Assembly: GCF_000504285.1 (NCBI RefSeq)
Contig: NZ_KI632511.1
Location: 1,361,372 to 1,425,371, forward strand
Length of the DNA stretch: 64,000 nt
DNA from: Actinospica robiniae DSM 44927
Lineage (GTDB): Bacteria > Actinomycetota > Actinomycetes > Streptomycetales > Catenulisporaceae
Direction: 5' to 3'
Shown here piece by piece: positions 1 through 9,361 of this stretch. Every line of letters starts with the position of its first letter. Position 1 is the stretch's first letter. Under the pieces are notes generated by a model that worked only from the letters and a program-made list of their open reading frames with translations, searched no databases and had not been told where the DNA came from. The position numbers and the translations under genes are program-made.

Positions 1-2
1 CC

Positions 3-1157
3 AACACCCGTCAGGCGCTGGCGAACGGCACAGACGTTCTCGATCGGCTCGCCGAGGACCGGGTGGCCGGGCTCGTGTTCGCTGGACTTTTCGGGCTGGG
101 GCGGTTCCAGGCGCTGCTTGACGACGAGAGCGTGGAGAACATCGCGGTCAACGGGTGTGACGAGGTATTCGTCACCTACGTCGGCGGACGTCGTGAACTT
201 CATCCGCCCGTCGCGGCCAGTGATGACGAGCTGGTCGACATGATCCGGCTGATCGGCTCGCGCCTCGGCCACGACGAGCGGCGCTTCGACCGGGCCAACC
301 CGTCGCTCAATATCCAACTACCGGATGGGAGCCGACTGTTCGCGGTGATGGGCGTCTCGAAGCGCCCGTCGGTCGCCATCCGCCGGCACCGGTTCGAGAA
401 GGTCTCGCTGGACGACCTGGCGGGGATGGGCACCGTTGACCCAGAGCTGGCTGAGGTCCTCGCGGCCCTGGTGCTCGCTCGTGCCAACATCCTGATCGCG
501 GGCGGTACGAACGCGGGCAAGACCACGTTCCTGCGCGGCTTATCGAGCGCGATTCCGGGGCACGAGCGGCTGATCACGATCGAGGACACCTACGAGCTGA
601 ACCTGCATGCTGATCGTGACGCTCATCCCGATGTCGTCGCCATGCAGGCGCGCGAGGCCAACCTCGAAGGTGCGGGCGCGGTCACCCAGGCCGACCTGGT
701 GCGTATGGGGCTGCGGATGAGCCCGGACCGTGTGATCGTCGGCGAGTGCCGGGGCGATGAGATCGTCCCGATGCTCAATGCGATGTCGCAGGGCAACGAC
801 GGCTCGATGGCCACGATCCACGCCTCCTCCTCGGCCGGCGCGTTCGGCAAGCTCGCCGCCTACGCCGCCCAGGCCCCCGAGCGCCTCGATGTGCCCACCG
901 TCAACCTACTGATCGCTAACGCGGTCAACGTCGTCATCCACATCAAGGCTCTGAAGGACGGCACCCGCGTGGTCTCCTCCGTGCGCGAAGTCGTCGGAGC
1001 CGAGGGGTACCAGATGATCTCGAACGAGACCTACCGTCCGGGGCGCGACGGGCGCGCAATGCCCGGCGCGCCGTGGACCACGGCGATGGCCGAGCGGCTC
1101 ATCGATGCCGGGCTGCCCCCGGAGCTGGCCGCGCACCGGGCCGGGTGGTCGCGGTGA
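3..1157 (+). CDS. tadA: CpaF/TadA-type secretion ATPase (5' end outside window)
   Basis: Hexameric ATPase that powers assembly of a Flp/Tad pilus at the cytoplasmic face of the membrane. The frame is open to the left edge, so the N-terminus is missing; the internal GTG at 63 is probably not the true start, because conserved CpaF-like sequence (ending in VENIAVNG) runs into it from upstream. A Walker A loop GGTNAGKTT lies near nt 500-530. The arginine-rich block before GECRGDE (about nt 700-760) and the TIHASS motif (about nt 810-830) follow in the usual order. The stop overlaps the start of tadB. High confidence in family; the missing 5' part cannot be judged. Confidence 0.93.
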   Translation, partial: NTRQALANGTDVLDRLAEDRVAGLVFAGLFGLGRFQALLDDESVENIAVNGCDEVFVTYVGGRRELHPPVAASDDELVDMIRLIGSRLGHDERRFDRANPSLNIQLPDGSRLFAVMGVSKRPSVAIRRHRFEKVSLDDLAGMGTVDPELAEVLAALVLARANILIAGGTNAGKTTFLRGLSSAIPGHERLITIEDTYELNLHADRDAHPDVVAMQAREANLEGAGAVTQADLVRMGLRMSPDRVIVGECRGDEIVPMLNAMSQGNDGSMATIHASSSAGAFGKLAAYAAQAPERLDVPTVNLLIANAVNVVIHIKALKDGTRVVSSVREVVGAEGYQMISNETYRPGRDGRAMPGAPWTTAMAERLIDAGLPPELAAHRAGWSR

Positions 1158-2023
1158 CCGGGGCGAACGCGCTGGCCGCGCTGTGCGGGATCGGCGTCGC
1201 GCTCGGCGTCCTGGTGCTGATCCGTGGCGTGATCGGCGTGTCGGCCGACCGCGGGCCCTCCGCGCTTTCGCTGTACGCGGAGAAGCTGCGCAGCGGCCGC
1301 ATGCTCGTGCGCATCGGGTACACCGCCGCCGCGGGTATCGCGGCGACGGCCTTCACCGGCTGGGTGGCCGGCGGGATCCTCGGTGCGCTCGGCGCCTGGG
1401 TGCTGCCCCGGTTCCTGGGCACCGACCGCGCCCACGCGAAGGAGTTGGCGCGGATCGAGGCGGTGGCCGTCTACACCGAACTGCTGCGTGACACCCTCTC
1501 GGCGGCGGCCGGTCTCGAGCAGTCGCTGATCGCGGCCGCCCCCGCAGCGCCGCCGGCGATCCGCGAGCAGGCGGCCGAGCTGGCGGCCCGGATCTCCTCG
1601 GGGATGCGCCTGCCCGACGCCCTGCGGCTGTTCGCCCTCGAGGTCGGAGATGCCACGTGTGACCTGGTGGTCGCCGCGTTGACCCTCGCGTCGGCCAACT
1701 CCTCGCGCAATCTCGCCGACCTGCTCGGCACTCTCGCACAAGCCGCACGCGACCAGGCGTCGCTGCGGCTGCGCACCGCCGCCGACCGCGCGCGTACCCG
1801 CACGACCGTGCGTGCGATCACCGCGACGATCCTCGGGATGATCACCTGCCTGACGATCTTCGCTCACTCCTACCTTGCGCCCTACGGCACGCCCGTCGGA
1901 CAGCTGGTGCTGCTCGCGGTCGCCGGAGTCTTCGCGCTCTCGTTCGTGTGGCTCGCCCGCATCGCCCGTGGTCCTGAGCCGGTGCGGTTCCTGACCCGCG
2001 CCCTCCACGAGGAGCAGCGCTGA
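1154..2023 (+). CDS. tadB: TadB-like type II secretion system F-domain membrane protein
   Basis: Integral membrane platform protein of the Tad pilus machine, partner of TadC and the TadA ATPase. The GTG start forms a GTGA overlap with the stop of tadA; the same frame is open further upstream, but that extension lies inside tadA and is Arg/Gly-rich noise. The 289-aa product has hydrophobic segments near residues 5-25 and 50-75, a soluble helical F-domain (about 90-200) and two C-terminal membrane helices (about 225-280). Translational coupling to both neighbours implies co-expression. Confidence 0.88.
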   Translation: MTGANALAALCGIGVALGVLVLIRGVIGVSADRGPSALSLYAEKLRSGRMLVRIGYTAAAGIAATAFTGWVAGGILGALGAWVLPRFLGTDRAHAKELARIEAVAVYTELLRDTLSAAAGLEQSLIAAAPAAPPAIREQAAELAARISSGMRLPDALRLFALEVGDATCDLVVAALTLASANSSRNLADLLGTLAQAARDQASLRLRTAADRARTRTTVRAITATILGMITCLTIFAHSYLAPYGTPVGQLVLLAVAGVFALSFVWLARIARGPEPVRFLTRALHEEQR

Positions 2024-2916
2024 TGATCCTGCCGCTGCTTCTCGGCGCCGGAGTCGGCGCCGGTCTCACCCTCATCGTCTACGGGCTGCGCCCACCGAAG
2101 CCGTCCCTGGCCGCCGATATGGCCTCACAGCGCGCGGTCGCCGGGCCGGCCCGCATCCTGACCCAGGCCGACGGCGGCTGGGCCGCGCGATTCGGCTCTC
2201 CCCTGGCCCGGTTGCTCGAGGGCACCAGCCTGCCCGGTGTGAAGGTCACGCGAGACCTCGCTGTGCTCGAGCGGTCCGTGGCAGCGCACCTGGCGGAGAA
2301 GTGCGCCGGCGCTCTGGCCGGGCTGCTGGTACCGAGCGTTTTCACGCTCGTGCTCACGGTCGCGGGAATCCGGCTGCCGTGGATCGCCGCGCTGTGGTTC
2401 GCGCTGGTGTGCGCGGGCGCGGCGTTCCTCGTCCCGGACTACGACGTCAAAGCCAAAGCGCAGACCCGCCGCGTCGAGGTGCGCCACGCCCTCTCAGCGT
2501 TCCTGGACCTGACCGTCGTCACGCTCTCCGGCGGCGCCGGTGTCGAATCCGCGCTCACCCAGGCCGCTGACACCGGCGAGGGCTGGGCGATGACCCAGAT
2601 CCGCCGCGCCATCACGGCCGCCGAAACCCTGCGCGTCCCCGCCGCCGAAACCCTCGGCCAGCTCGGCGAGGAGCTCGACGTGCCGGCCCTCGGCGAACTC
2701 TCGGCCTCCCTGACCCTCGCCGGCACCGAAGGCGCACGGGTGCGCGCGAGCCTCGCAGCCAAGGCCGCCTCGCTGCGCGCCCACGCTCTCTCGGAAGCCG
2801 ACGCCGCCTCGCAGTCCGCCACCGAGCGACTGTCGCTGCCGACCATGCTCATGGTCCTGGGCTTCCTGTGCTTCCTCGGCTACCCGGCGATGGCCCACAT
2901 CGCCGCTGCCATGTGA
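2023..2916 (+). CDS. tadC: TadC-like type II secretion system F-domain membrane protein
   Basis: Second F-domain platform protein of the Tad pilus machinery, 297 aa. Its ATG shares one base with the TGA of tadB. It has an N-terminal membrane helix (residues 1-20), paired helices around 95-140, a soluble helical domain (about 150-260) and a C-terminal helix ending PAMAHIAAAM. Size and arrangement match TadC partners of TadB. A 163-nt gap follows before the pilin gene, large enough for a separate pilin promoter, though no convincing -35/-10 pair was found. Confidence 0.86.
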   Translation: MILPLLLGAGVGAGLTLIVYGLRPPKPSLAADMASQRAVAGPARILTQADGGWAARFGSPLARLLEGTSLPGVKVTRDLAVLERSVAAHLAEKCAGALAGLLVPSVFTLVLTVAGIRLPWIAALWFALVCAGAAFLVPDYDVKAKAQTRRVEVRHALSAFLDLTVVTLSGGAGVESALTQAADTGEGWAMTQIRRAITAAETLRVPAAETLGQLGEELDVPALGELSASLTLAGTEGARVRASLAAKAASLRAHALSEADAASQSATERLSLPTMLMVLGFLCFLGYPAMAHIAAAM

Positions 2917-3079
2917 GCACCCGGATGAACCAGCACACGGCCCACGAATCATGCGGCCTGCCCCCACCGGGCCACGGCCACTCCGATACGTCCGTCGCCC
3001 TCCCAGCGTGACGGCTCGGCCCCGGCCACAGGCCCTGGGCTTCGACCTCTCCCCCGCCAACGATCGAAAGGCGCCACCG

Positions 3080-3289
3080 ATGATCCCTCAGATCCAGCCC
3101 CTGACCGCCCTGCTCGGCGCCCTTCGCGCCCGCGCCGCCGCAGCCTTCGCCGACGAGAACCGCTCCAAGGGAGCCAGCGCCATCGAGTGGGTCATCATCA
3201 CCGCCGTCGCCGCGGCCCTGGCCATCGCGGTCGGCGTGATCATCACCAAGCTCGTGACCGACAAGGCCAACTCCATCTCCGTCGGCTGA
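3080..3289 (+). CDS. Flp/Fap-type type IVb prepilin
   Basis: Candidate structural subunit of the Tad pilus, 69 aa. The ATG at 3080 is chosen because a GAAAGG ribosome site precedes it and because the longer upstream frame is Pro/Arg-rich noise. The product has a short leader ending in Lys-Gly, then ASAIEW followed by about 25 hydrophobic residues. Glycine at the cleavage site and glutamate at mature position 5 are the hallmarks of type IVb prepilins. No prepilin peptidase (TadV/CpaA) gene is visible, so processing must use an enzyme encoded elsewhere. Confidence 0.85.
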   Translation: MIPQIQPLTALLGALRARAAAAFADENRSKGASAIEWVIITAVAAALAIAVGVIITKLVTDKANSISVG

Positions 3290-3352
3290 CGAACGACGCC
3301 GGCCGGGCCGCACAAACGGTCCGGCCGCAGGATCAGGCAGGAAGGAGGACTC

Positions 3353-3796
3353 GTGCACGGCCGACTCCGCCATGCGCTCCGCCGCACGCGACCCGCGCTT
3401 ACCGCGCGTTATCTAGTACTGCGCCGCGACCACGAGCGTGGCTCGAGCGCGGTCGAGCTGGTCATCGCTGTGCCAGTCCTGCTCCTGCTCATCTTCGGCA
3501 TCATCCAGTTCACCATCGTCTGGCACGCCGAGCAGGTCGCGCAGGCCGCAGCCTCCCAAGCCCTTGCCGCGGCCCGCATTCAAGGCGGCAGCAAGGCAGC
3601 CGGTCAGGCCCAAGCCGAACAGATCCTCGACCAGGTAGCCGCCGGGTCACTGCCCACGCGCACCGTCTCGGTCCAGCGCGGCGCTGAACAGGTACAGGTC
3701 GAAGTGGCCGGCACCGCAGAGTCGATCCTGCCGTTCATCACCCTGCACGTACACGCCGAGGCAGTTGGGCCCGTGGAAAGGACGACGAGCCCGTGA
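3353..3796 (+). CDS. TadE-like pseudopilin 1
   Basis: 147-aa minor pilin-like protein. The GTG start has a strong GAAGGAGG Shine-Dalgarno at 3341-3348. After a basic leader comes RGSSAVELVIAVPVLLLLIF: Gly-x4-Glu plus a single hydrophobic helix, the TadE pattern. The rest is a small extracytoplasmic domain. The last codons overlap the next TadE-like gene (GTGA), so the two are coupled. TadE/TadF proteins are thought to be processed like Flp and to prime or tip the pilus. Confidence 0.82.
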   Translation: MHGRLRHALRRTRPALTARYLVLRRDHERGSSAVELVIAVPVLLLLIFGIIQFTIVWHAEQVAQAAASQALAAARIQGGSKAAGQAQAEQILDQVAAGSLPTRTVSVQRGAEQVQVEVAGTAESILPFITLHVHAEAVGPVERTTSP

Positions 3797-4269
3797 CCCC
3801 GGAAGCCCCCAGACACCGACGTCCTACCGCCGCAGGCCCGCTGGCTCGGCTCCGCACGCGATGCGGGCACCCCGAGCACGGTTCAGCCGCACTCGAACTC
3901 GTCATCATCGCCCCCGTGCTGATCCTCCTCCTGCTGTTCATGGTCGCGGTCGGACGCGTCGTCGACGCCCGCGAACGCGTCCAGGACGCAGCGCACTCCG
4001 CCGCACGGGCAGCGACACTGGCGACCAACGCCACCCAGGCCGAACAAGACGCCGAACAGACCGCCACCCAGGCACTCGCCAGCGCCGGAGTCACCTGCAG
4101 CCCGATGAACGTCACCGCCGACGTCGGGGCGCTAACCCCTGGCTCGACGATCACCGTCACCGTCACCTGCCGCGTCTCGACCACCGGCATACGAGGCCTC
4201 GACCTGCCGACCACCGTCACCTCGACCTTCCGCTCCGTCGTCGACCGCTACACCGGGATCGGATCGTGA
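3793..4269 (+). CDS. TadE-like pseudopilin 2
   Basis: 158-aa TadE-type protein starting at a GTG that overlaps the previous stop. The motif HGSAALELVIIAPVLILLLLF supplies the Gly-x4-Glu prepilin junction and the single membrane helix (about residues 32-52). Ala/Gln-rich helix and beta-rich sequence with two cysteines (about 100-125) follow. It overlaps the following TadG-like gene by a GTGA. Two consecutive TadE copies plus a TadG-like protein form the usual actinobacterial minor pilin set. Confidence 0.82.
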   Translation: MTPEAPRHRRPTAAGPLARLRTRCGHPEHGSAALELVIIAPVLILLLLFMVAVGRVVDARERVQDAAHSAARAATLATNATQAEQDAEQTATQALASAGVTCSPMNVTADVGALTPGSTITVTVTCRVSTTGIRGLDLPTTVTSTFRSVVDRYTGIGS

Positions 4270-4697
4270 AACACATTCGCACCCGAATCGAAGCGCTGCG
4301 CGGACACGGCCAAGACGGATTCGCCACCGCGTTCACCGTCGTCCTGGCCATCACCCTCCTGGTCTGCGCCGGACTGCTGCTCGACGGCGGACTCGCGCTG
4401 TCCGGGAAGGTCACCGCGCTCGACGAAGCACAGGAGGCCGCCCGCACCGGCGCGCAGGCCATCAACCTCGTCACCTTCCGCGCGACCGGCCAGACCGTCC
4501 TCGACCCGCAGGCCGCCGCGACCGCCGCCAAGGACTACCTCGCTGGTACAGGCGACACCGGCACCGTCCAGGTGTCCGGAAACACCGTCGCCGTGACGGT
4601 CACCCACACCCAGCGCACCCAACTGCTCAACCTCGCGGACATCAAGACGATCACCGTGCACGCCAGCGCCCACGCCACCGCCGAACAGACCAGCTGA
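4266..4697 (+). CDS. TadG/Rv3660-type pilus-associated membrane protein
   Basis: 143-aa protein; the GTG at 4266 is chosen for its GTGA overlap with the stop of TadE 2, while the longer frame upstream is Arg/His-rich noise. The sequence GHGQDGFATAFTVVLAITLL gives a TadG-like N-terminal membrane helix (about residues 17-45) followed by ALDEAQEAARTGAQ, a motif shared by TadG N-termini, and a small beta-rich exported region. It closes the run of five overlapping or tightly spaced pilus genes. Confidence 0.75.
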   Translation: MKHIRTRIEALRGHGQDGFATAFTVVLAITLLVCAGLLLDGGLALSGKVTALDEAQEAARTGAQAINLVTFRATGQTVLDPQAAATAAKDYLAGTGDTGTVQVSGNTVAVTVTHTQRTQLLNLADIKTITVHASAHATAEQTS

Positions 4698-4737
4698 CGC
4701 GCCGTCTACGACAGCCGGCAACGAACGGATTCCAGCC

Positions 4738-7700
4738 GTGAACACACTGATACAAGGCCTCCGCCGACTGGCCAAAGCCTTTGCCGGCCTCGTGGCGCTC
4801 GGCGCGCTGCTCGCCGGCCTGCCGTACGTGCTGGTGCGCTTCGTCGGCTGGCCCCTGCCGCACACCGCGCCCTCGATCTCCGGCATCGGGAACGCACTGA
4901 CCAGTCCACCGCCTGCGGACATGTACATCGACGTGCTCAGCTGTCTGCTGTGGCTGTGCTGGCTGACGCTCGCGCTCTCCTTCACCATTGAGCTCTCTTA
5001 CACGCTGCGGCGGCTCCACGCGCCCACCATCCCGGGACTCGGACCAGGGCAGTTCCTGGCCGCCGCCCTGATCACTGCCATCGGCCTGGGCGCCGCCGCC
5101 GCGAGACCGGCGACGGCCGCGGTTACCGCGAGTCCGCTGCCCACCAGTACCCCCGCGGCCGTCGCGCCCGTGCACCCCGGCCCCACTGCCACGTCCGCCG
5201 AGGACACCGACACCGCGACGGCCGGCACACCACAGACCACCGTCACCATCCGGCCCGGCGACACCCTTTACCGCATCGCCGAAAGCAAGTTGGGCAACGG
5301 CAAGGACTGGCCCCTGATCTACCAGGAAAACAAGGGGCGCCCACAGCCCGACGGCGCACGGCTCAGCAATCCCGACCTCATCCTCCCGGGCTGGCGGATC
5401 CAGATCGAACCCAAGGGCTCTGCATCGAGCAACACACCGAAGTCGAAATCAAACTCGCCTGAGCCAGCTCCGACGACAGCAAAAGCCGCACCTCACGCAG
5501 CCACCACAGCCACCACCCCCGCCAGCCCGACTCCAGCACACACGGAACCGACGCCCACAATCCCGGCTCCGGCACCCAGCTCCAACCAGGCAATCCCACC
5601 GGTACGTCACCTGTCCGACGTTTCCCGGCCAGCGGCTCCCGCGCTGCGTGACGTTCCCAGCGTGACGCGTATCGATCTGGCCGACGGCGGGGCGATCGCA
5701 GGTTCCCTGCTGCTCGCATTGCTCGGCGCGCTCGCCCTGGTCAGGCGTCACAGGCGCCGGTTCGCGAGCCCGTTCTGGCCGATCGGCGCCGCCGCCCTCG
5801 TGCGCGACGAACTGCCACCGGCGCTGCGACCCTCGCTGCCCGCCACCTCTGAAACCGACGATGACGGGCTCGACGATTTCGGTGCCCCAACCGATCCGAC
5901 CGAGCAGTCCGCCGATCCCAGCGCGGCGCTGCCCGAGGCTGAGTCCTCGACGTTCCCCTCTGCCGAGACCCCCGGTTCGCTCGAGTCCGTGTCCGCCGAG
6001 CCCGACGCCAACGACGCCGAAATGCAGCCGTATGAGGCTCTCGATGCGTCCTTCGCGCAGGCGATCGCCATCGCCCACACCGCGACCGGGGAAATCACCC
6101 TCGACCAGTTGCCCGGCGGCATGGGGCTCACCGGCCCCGGCGCCCTCGGCCTGGCCCGTGCGATCGCCGCAGCGGTGCTGACCGACGGCGCCGCCGACAA
6201 TCGCCTCGAACGCCCCCGGCTGATCATCGGGCGCGATGATCTCGCGCTCCTCCTCGAAGACGACCCCGCCCACATCCAGCAGTACTGCGACGGCGTCGCC
6301 GAGTTCGATGTCACCCCGGACCTGCCCGCCGCGCTCGCGCTGCTCGAGGAACACCTCGCCTACCGCACGCGCCTGCTCGAAGACTACGACTGCCCGGACC
6401 TGGACGAGCTCGCCGAACAGCACGGCGACCTCGAACCGCACCCGCCGCTGATCCTGCTGGGCATCGCCCGGCAAAACGACGACACCCGCCTCGCAGCCAC
6501 CGCAGCGGCCGGAACCGCGCTGCGCGCCCACCTGGTCCTCCTCGGCGCTCACCCCACTCACCCGACCTGGCACATCGCCAGCGACAGCGCGATCACCGGT
6601 GGGAGCGATCCGCGTGTGCCTGGGGAAGCATGTGCCTTCGATCTTCCGGCCCTGGCACTGCGCCAGTGCCTCGCTCTGTTGGCGGTCGCCGCCGGATCTG
6701 GGCTGCGCGATCAACCAGGCCTCGAGGAGCCGGACCCCTCGGGCTCGCTTGCGATCCCGCTCGGCCTCGGCGAGTACGGCGACCCGGAGACCGAAGCGGC
6801 AGAACCGGAATGCCACGCCCTCCCCCTGGCCGATTCCACAGCTGAAGACACGGCCGCCGAAAAGGAGCACCAGGCCCCGTCCGTGACCTCGGCGCCAGCA
6901 GCAGCCGCCCAGACCTCGCCTGCCGCCCTCCCCACACCGCTCGACCTCGCAGCAATCGAACACCCAGCCCCGCCCCAGCAGCCGCCGGCCGCCGACGTCG
7001 AACCCGTCAGTGCTCAGTCCGAGGAAGGCGCAGTCACCGCGCTCCTCGAGGCGTTCAACACCGCGATCGTGCGTGTGCGCGTGCTCGGGCCGCTGGTGAT
7101 CGAAGACGCCAACGGCCCGATCACCACCGGCCTGCGCGCGAACTCCCGCCGTCTGGCCGCCCGCCTCGCCGTGCACCACCGGCGCGGCCAATCCGGCGAA
7201 GAACTCGCCGCGCTGTGGCCCGATCTGTCCGGCAAGGAACTCTCCGAGACCCGCAAGACCGCGATGGCGTACCTGCGCGGCCCGCTGCGCAAAGCCACTG
7301 GCGCCACCAGCGCCCAGTTCGTGCTCGACACCGCCGGCCGCTACCGACTCGACCCGAAGCTCGTCGGCGTCGACCTCGCACTGTTCGACCGGCTGCGCAC
7401 CCTCGCCTCGCGCACCACCGACCCGCTCGAACGCGCCGCCGCCGCCGAAGCCGCCCTGCAACTGTGCGATGGCGAACTACTGACCGGCAACGACGAGGCG
7501 TGGATCGAAGCCGCCCGCGCCGGAGTACGGCGCGACGCCCTGGCCACCGCCGCACTCCTGGCCCAGCTCGCCACCGACAACGGCGACCTCGAGACGGCTC
7601 TGGGCTGGTGGGAGAAGGCCCGCGTCATCGACGACAACGAAGAGGTCTACCGCCAGATCATGAAGACCCAGGCCGCGCTCGGGCGGCGCGTCGAAATCAT

Positions 7701-7887
7701 CGCCACTCGCGACCTGCTCATCACGAAACTCGAAGCCATCGGCGAATACCTCACGCCCCAGACCGAACAACTGCTGGGCGAACTGCTGCGCGAGCGACCT
7801 CGGGCCAGAACGGGAAGCACACCGCACCAGCGCGGCGAAGGACGCGAGCACGAGCACCAGCTTGTCGGCGGCGCGCGCGCCTCCTAG
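4738..7887 (+). CDS. Membrane-LysM-BTAD (SARP-like) fusion protein
   Basis: Large 1049-aa protein at the end of the tad operon, starting at GTG 40 nt after the TadG-like gene. Order of parts: three N-terminal membrane segments (about 11-33, 66-88, 105-127); a LysM domain (about 164-222, with the signature IRPGDTLYRIAE) that would bind peptidoglycan; a Pro/Thr/Ser-rich stretch; a fourth membrane helix with a stop-transfer RRHRRR (about 311-340); a long acidic low-complexity cytoplasmic region; and a C-terminal winged-helix-like plus bacterial transcriptional activator (BTAD) repeat domain (about 778-1015), as in SARP/AfsR proteins. LysM-BTAD fusions occur in actinobacterial tad loci, but their role is unknown. 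The layout suggests wall sensing or scaffolding coupled to a cytoplasmic TPR-like module. Confidence 0.8.
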   Translation: MNTLIQGLRRLAKAFAGLVALGALLAGLPYVLVRFVGWPLPHTAPSISGIGNALTSPPPADMYIDVLSCLLWLCWLTLALSFTIELSYTLRRLHAPTIPGLGPGQFLAAALITAIGLGAAAARPATAAVTASPLPTSTPAAVAPVHPGPTATSAEDTDTATAGTPQTTVTIRPGDTLYRIAESKLGNGKDWPLIYQENKGRPQPDGARLSNPDLILPGWRIQIEPKGSASSNTPKSKSNSPEPAPTTAKAAPHAATTATTPASPTPAHTEPTPTIPAPAPSSNQAIPPVRHLSDVSRPAAPALRDVPSVTRIDLADGGAIAGSLLLALLGALALVRRHRRRFASPFWPIGAAALVRDELPPALRPSLPATSETDDDGLDDFGAPTDPTEQSADPSAALPEAESSTFPSAETPGSLESVSAEPDANDAEMQPYEALDASFAQAIAIAHTATGEITLDQLPGGMGLTGPGALGLARAIAAAVLTDGAADNRLERPRLIIGRDDLALLLEDDPAHIQQYCDGVAEFDVTPDLPAALALLEEHLAYRTRLLEDYDCPDLDELAEQHGDLEPHPPLILLGIARQNDDTRLAATAAAGTALRAHLVLLGAHPTHPTWHIASDSAITGGSDPRVPGEACAFDLPALALRQCLALLAVAAGSGLRDQPGLEEPDPSGSLAIPLGLGEYGDPETEAAEPECHALPLADSTAEDTAAEKEHQAPSVTSAPAAAAQTSPAALPTPLDLAAIEHPAPPQQPPAADVEPVSAQSEEGAVTALLEAFNTAIVRVRVLGPLVIEDANGPITTGLRANSRRLAARLAVHHRRGQSGEELAALWPDLSGKELSETRKTAMAYLRGPLRKATGATSAQFVLDTAGRYRLDPKLVGVDLALFDRLRTLASRTTDPLERAAAAEAALQLCDGELLTGNDEAWIEAARAGVRRDALATAALLAQLATDNGDLETALGWWEKARVIDDNEEVYRQIMKTQAALGRRVEIIATRDLLITKLEAIGEYLTPQTEQLLGELLRERPRARTGSTPHQRGEGREHEHQLVGGARAS

Positions 7888-8130
7888 CCAAACTCTCGCC
7901 ACGCGCCTGCCGAAACGGCGCCCGGCCGCGACGGCGTCAATTCAGAGTACGGACCTCGATCAGCGCGACGCGGTTACCGCCCTTCTCCAGACTTCGCTGT
8001 GCCTCGCCAGGCTGGGCGGCCTACTGGGATCCGCCACGTACGTACTTTCCGCTCAGTACCCAGTGGGTGCGCGTTGAGCAACAGGCGGTTCGGAACTGAG
8101 TTGAGTGGCCCAGCGCCAGTACGGGTTAGG

Positions 8131-8173
8131 AAAAACAGCGTCGTCTACGCACGCACCGGGCCATACTGTACCT
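8131..8173 (+). promoter_or_regulatory. Promoter-like element, copy 1 (leaderless gene downstream)
   Basis: The sequence starting AAAAACAGCG at 8131 ends in a -10-like TACTGT at 8164-8169. This places a transcription start at about the ATG at 8174, consistent with a leaderless transcript; no ribosome site precedes that ATG. A related stretch recurs at 9719-9762 with TATGAT in the same place. No good -35 hexamer is visible, so an activator may be needed. Confidence 0.4.
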
Positions 8174-9163
8174 ATGGGAGACCACGATGTGCGCCGGCCC
8201 GAGCTCGCACAGTGCTATAACGGCTGGTTGTGGGAAGATGATGAATGGGCGAAAGGGGCGCTCCTCTTCTTCGACGGATTAGCCCTGACGCTGCCCTGGG
8301 ACCGCGCTCAGGAGACGATCGATAGATCCGAACTCGCGCAGGCGATGTACGAAGCCGGCGCGTTGTTTACGTTTGATCCGCGCGAGTGGCTGGCCGAGCC
8401 GGCCGCAGCGGCGATTCGCGACGCGGCGATTCGGCTCCTGCCCCCCGACAGTCGTAACAGGTCTGTTACGGAACTTGGAGACTTCCACTTCAGCAGCGAG
8501 GCCACCGATCCGCAGGCGGTGCACGAGTTCTTGCATAGCCTGCGCGCGCACGGGCACTTTTTCGGCTGGCGCGATGGCCTGGTGAGATTGAGCGGTCCCG
8601 CGTACATCACGCTGCTCGCCTTGGTTAGCCAGGCAGCACGGCTCGCGATAAACGAGGTCGCTATCCATCCAGTCGCTGAGCAGCCCCAGACCGCGTACCA
8701 TTTGGATAGCCTCGTGACAGATGCAACGGACGGCCGCATCGGCGAACTTTTCGACCGCGACCTGACCGACGTAGGTGTCAGCCTTCGAGGCGTGCCGCTC
8801 GACGAAGTGCTGGCCTTTCGGCGAGAGCATGGCGAGCTATACCGCGCCTATGCATATGACCTGCGATTGTTCTCCTTGCTCGCATGGCAGTCCAGCGCTC
8901 CCGACCGGGCCCGGCTGCTAGCAGAGCGCTCGGAGTTGCTTCACGACCAGGCGCGGCGGATGCGCAGACTGCGCATATCGCTACGCGGCCCGGGGGCAGC
9001 ACCGGCGATGCTAGGCCTACTCGGAGGCGCCTGGGAGGCACACGGAGATGTGCTTGGGGGCTTGCTCGGAGTGTTGGCTGGCCTGGCGGGCTTACGGGCA
9101 CAACGAGAAGTCAACGCGTATACATACCTATTTGAAGCAAGCGATCTGGTCAAGCATGTATAG
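8174..9163 (+). CDS. Hypothetical protein with C-terminal glycine-rich hydrophobic tail
   Basis: 329-aa protein of unrecognised function. The ATG at 8174 is preferred over the in-frame start at 8105, because the upstream residues look non-coding and the promoter-like element points to 8174. The protein is largely helical with many acidic and aromatic residues (KGALLFFDGLALTLPW near residue 26). It ends with a Gly/Leu-rich segment (about 280-310) that could be a membrane hairpin. Codon use is less GC-biased than in the tad genes, suggesting separate acquisition. It has no operon partner. The N-terminal part loosely recalls actinobacterial defence-island hypotheticals, but no domain can be assigned. 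Confidence 0.65.
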   Translation: MGDHDVRRPELAQCYNGWLWEDDEWAKGALLFFDGLALTLPWDRAQETIDRSELAQAMYEAGALFTFDPREWLAEPAAAAIRDAAIRLLPPDSRNRSVTELGDFHFSSEATDPQAVHEFLHSLRAHGHFFGWRDGLVRLSGPAYITLLALVSQAARLAINEVAIHPVAEQPQTAYHLDSLVTDATDGRIGELFDRDLTDVGVSLRGVPLDEVLAFRREHGELYRAYAYDLRLFSLLAWQSSAPDRARLLAERSELLHDQARRMRRLRISLRGPGAAPAMLGLLGGAWEAHGDVLGGLLGVLAGLAGLRAQREVNAYTYLFEASDLVKHV

Positions 9164-9361
9164 GCCTACCTGATGGCCATTCCGCTGAAACTCGGTCGCT
9201 ATTTCAAGAGCTATGCCCGGGCAGGGAGGTGTCAGTGAGCATGACCTGCAGCGCAAAAAGCCGTCCTGGGGCGGCGTCAGACTCGACGGATAGGCCCTGG
9301 AGTTAGTGGTCGAGGGCACGAACTCGGTTCGGCGAGACACCTGCGTGCGTCTGGAGAACCG

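Noticed and set aside
5449-7461. 670-codon open frame on the minus strand
   Set aside because: Antisense to the LysM-BTAD gene, whose domains are unambiguous.
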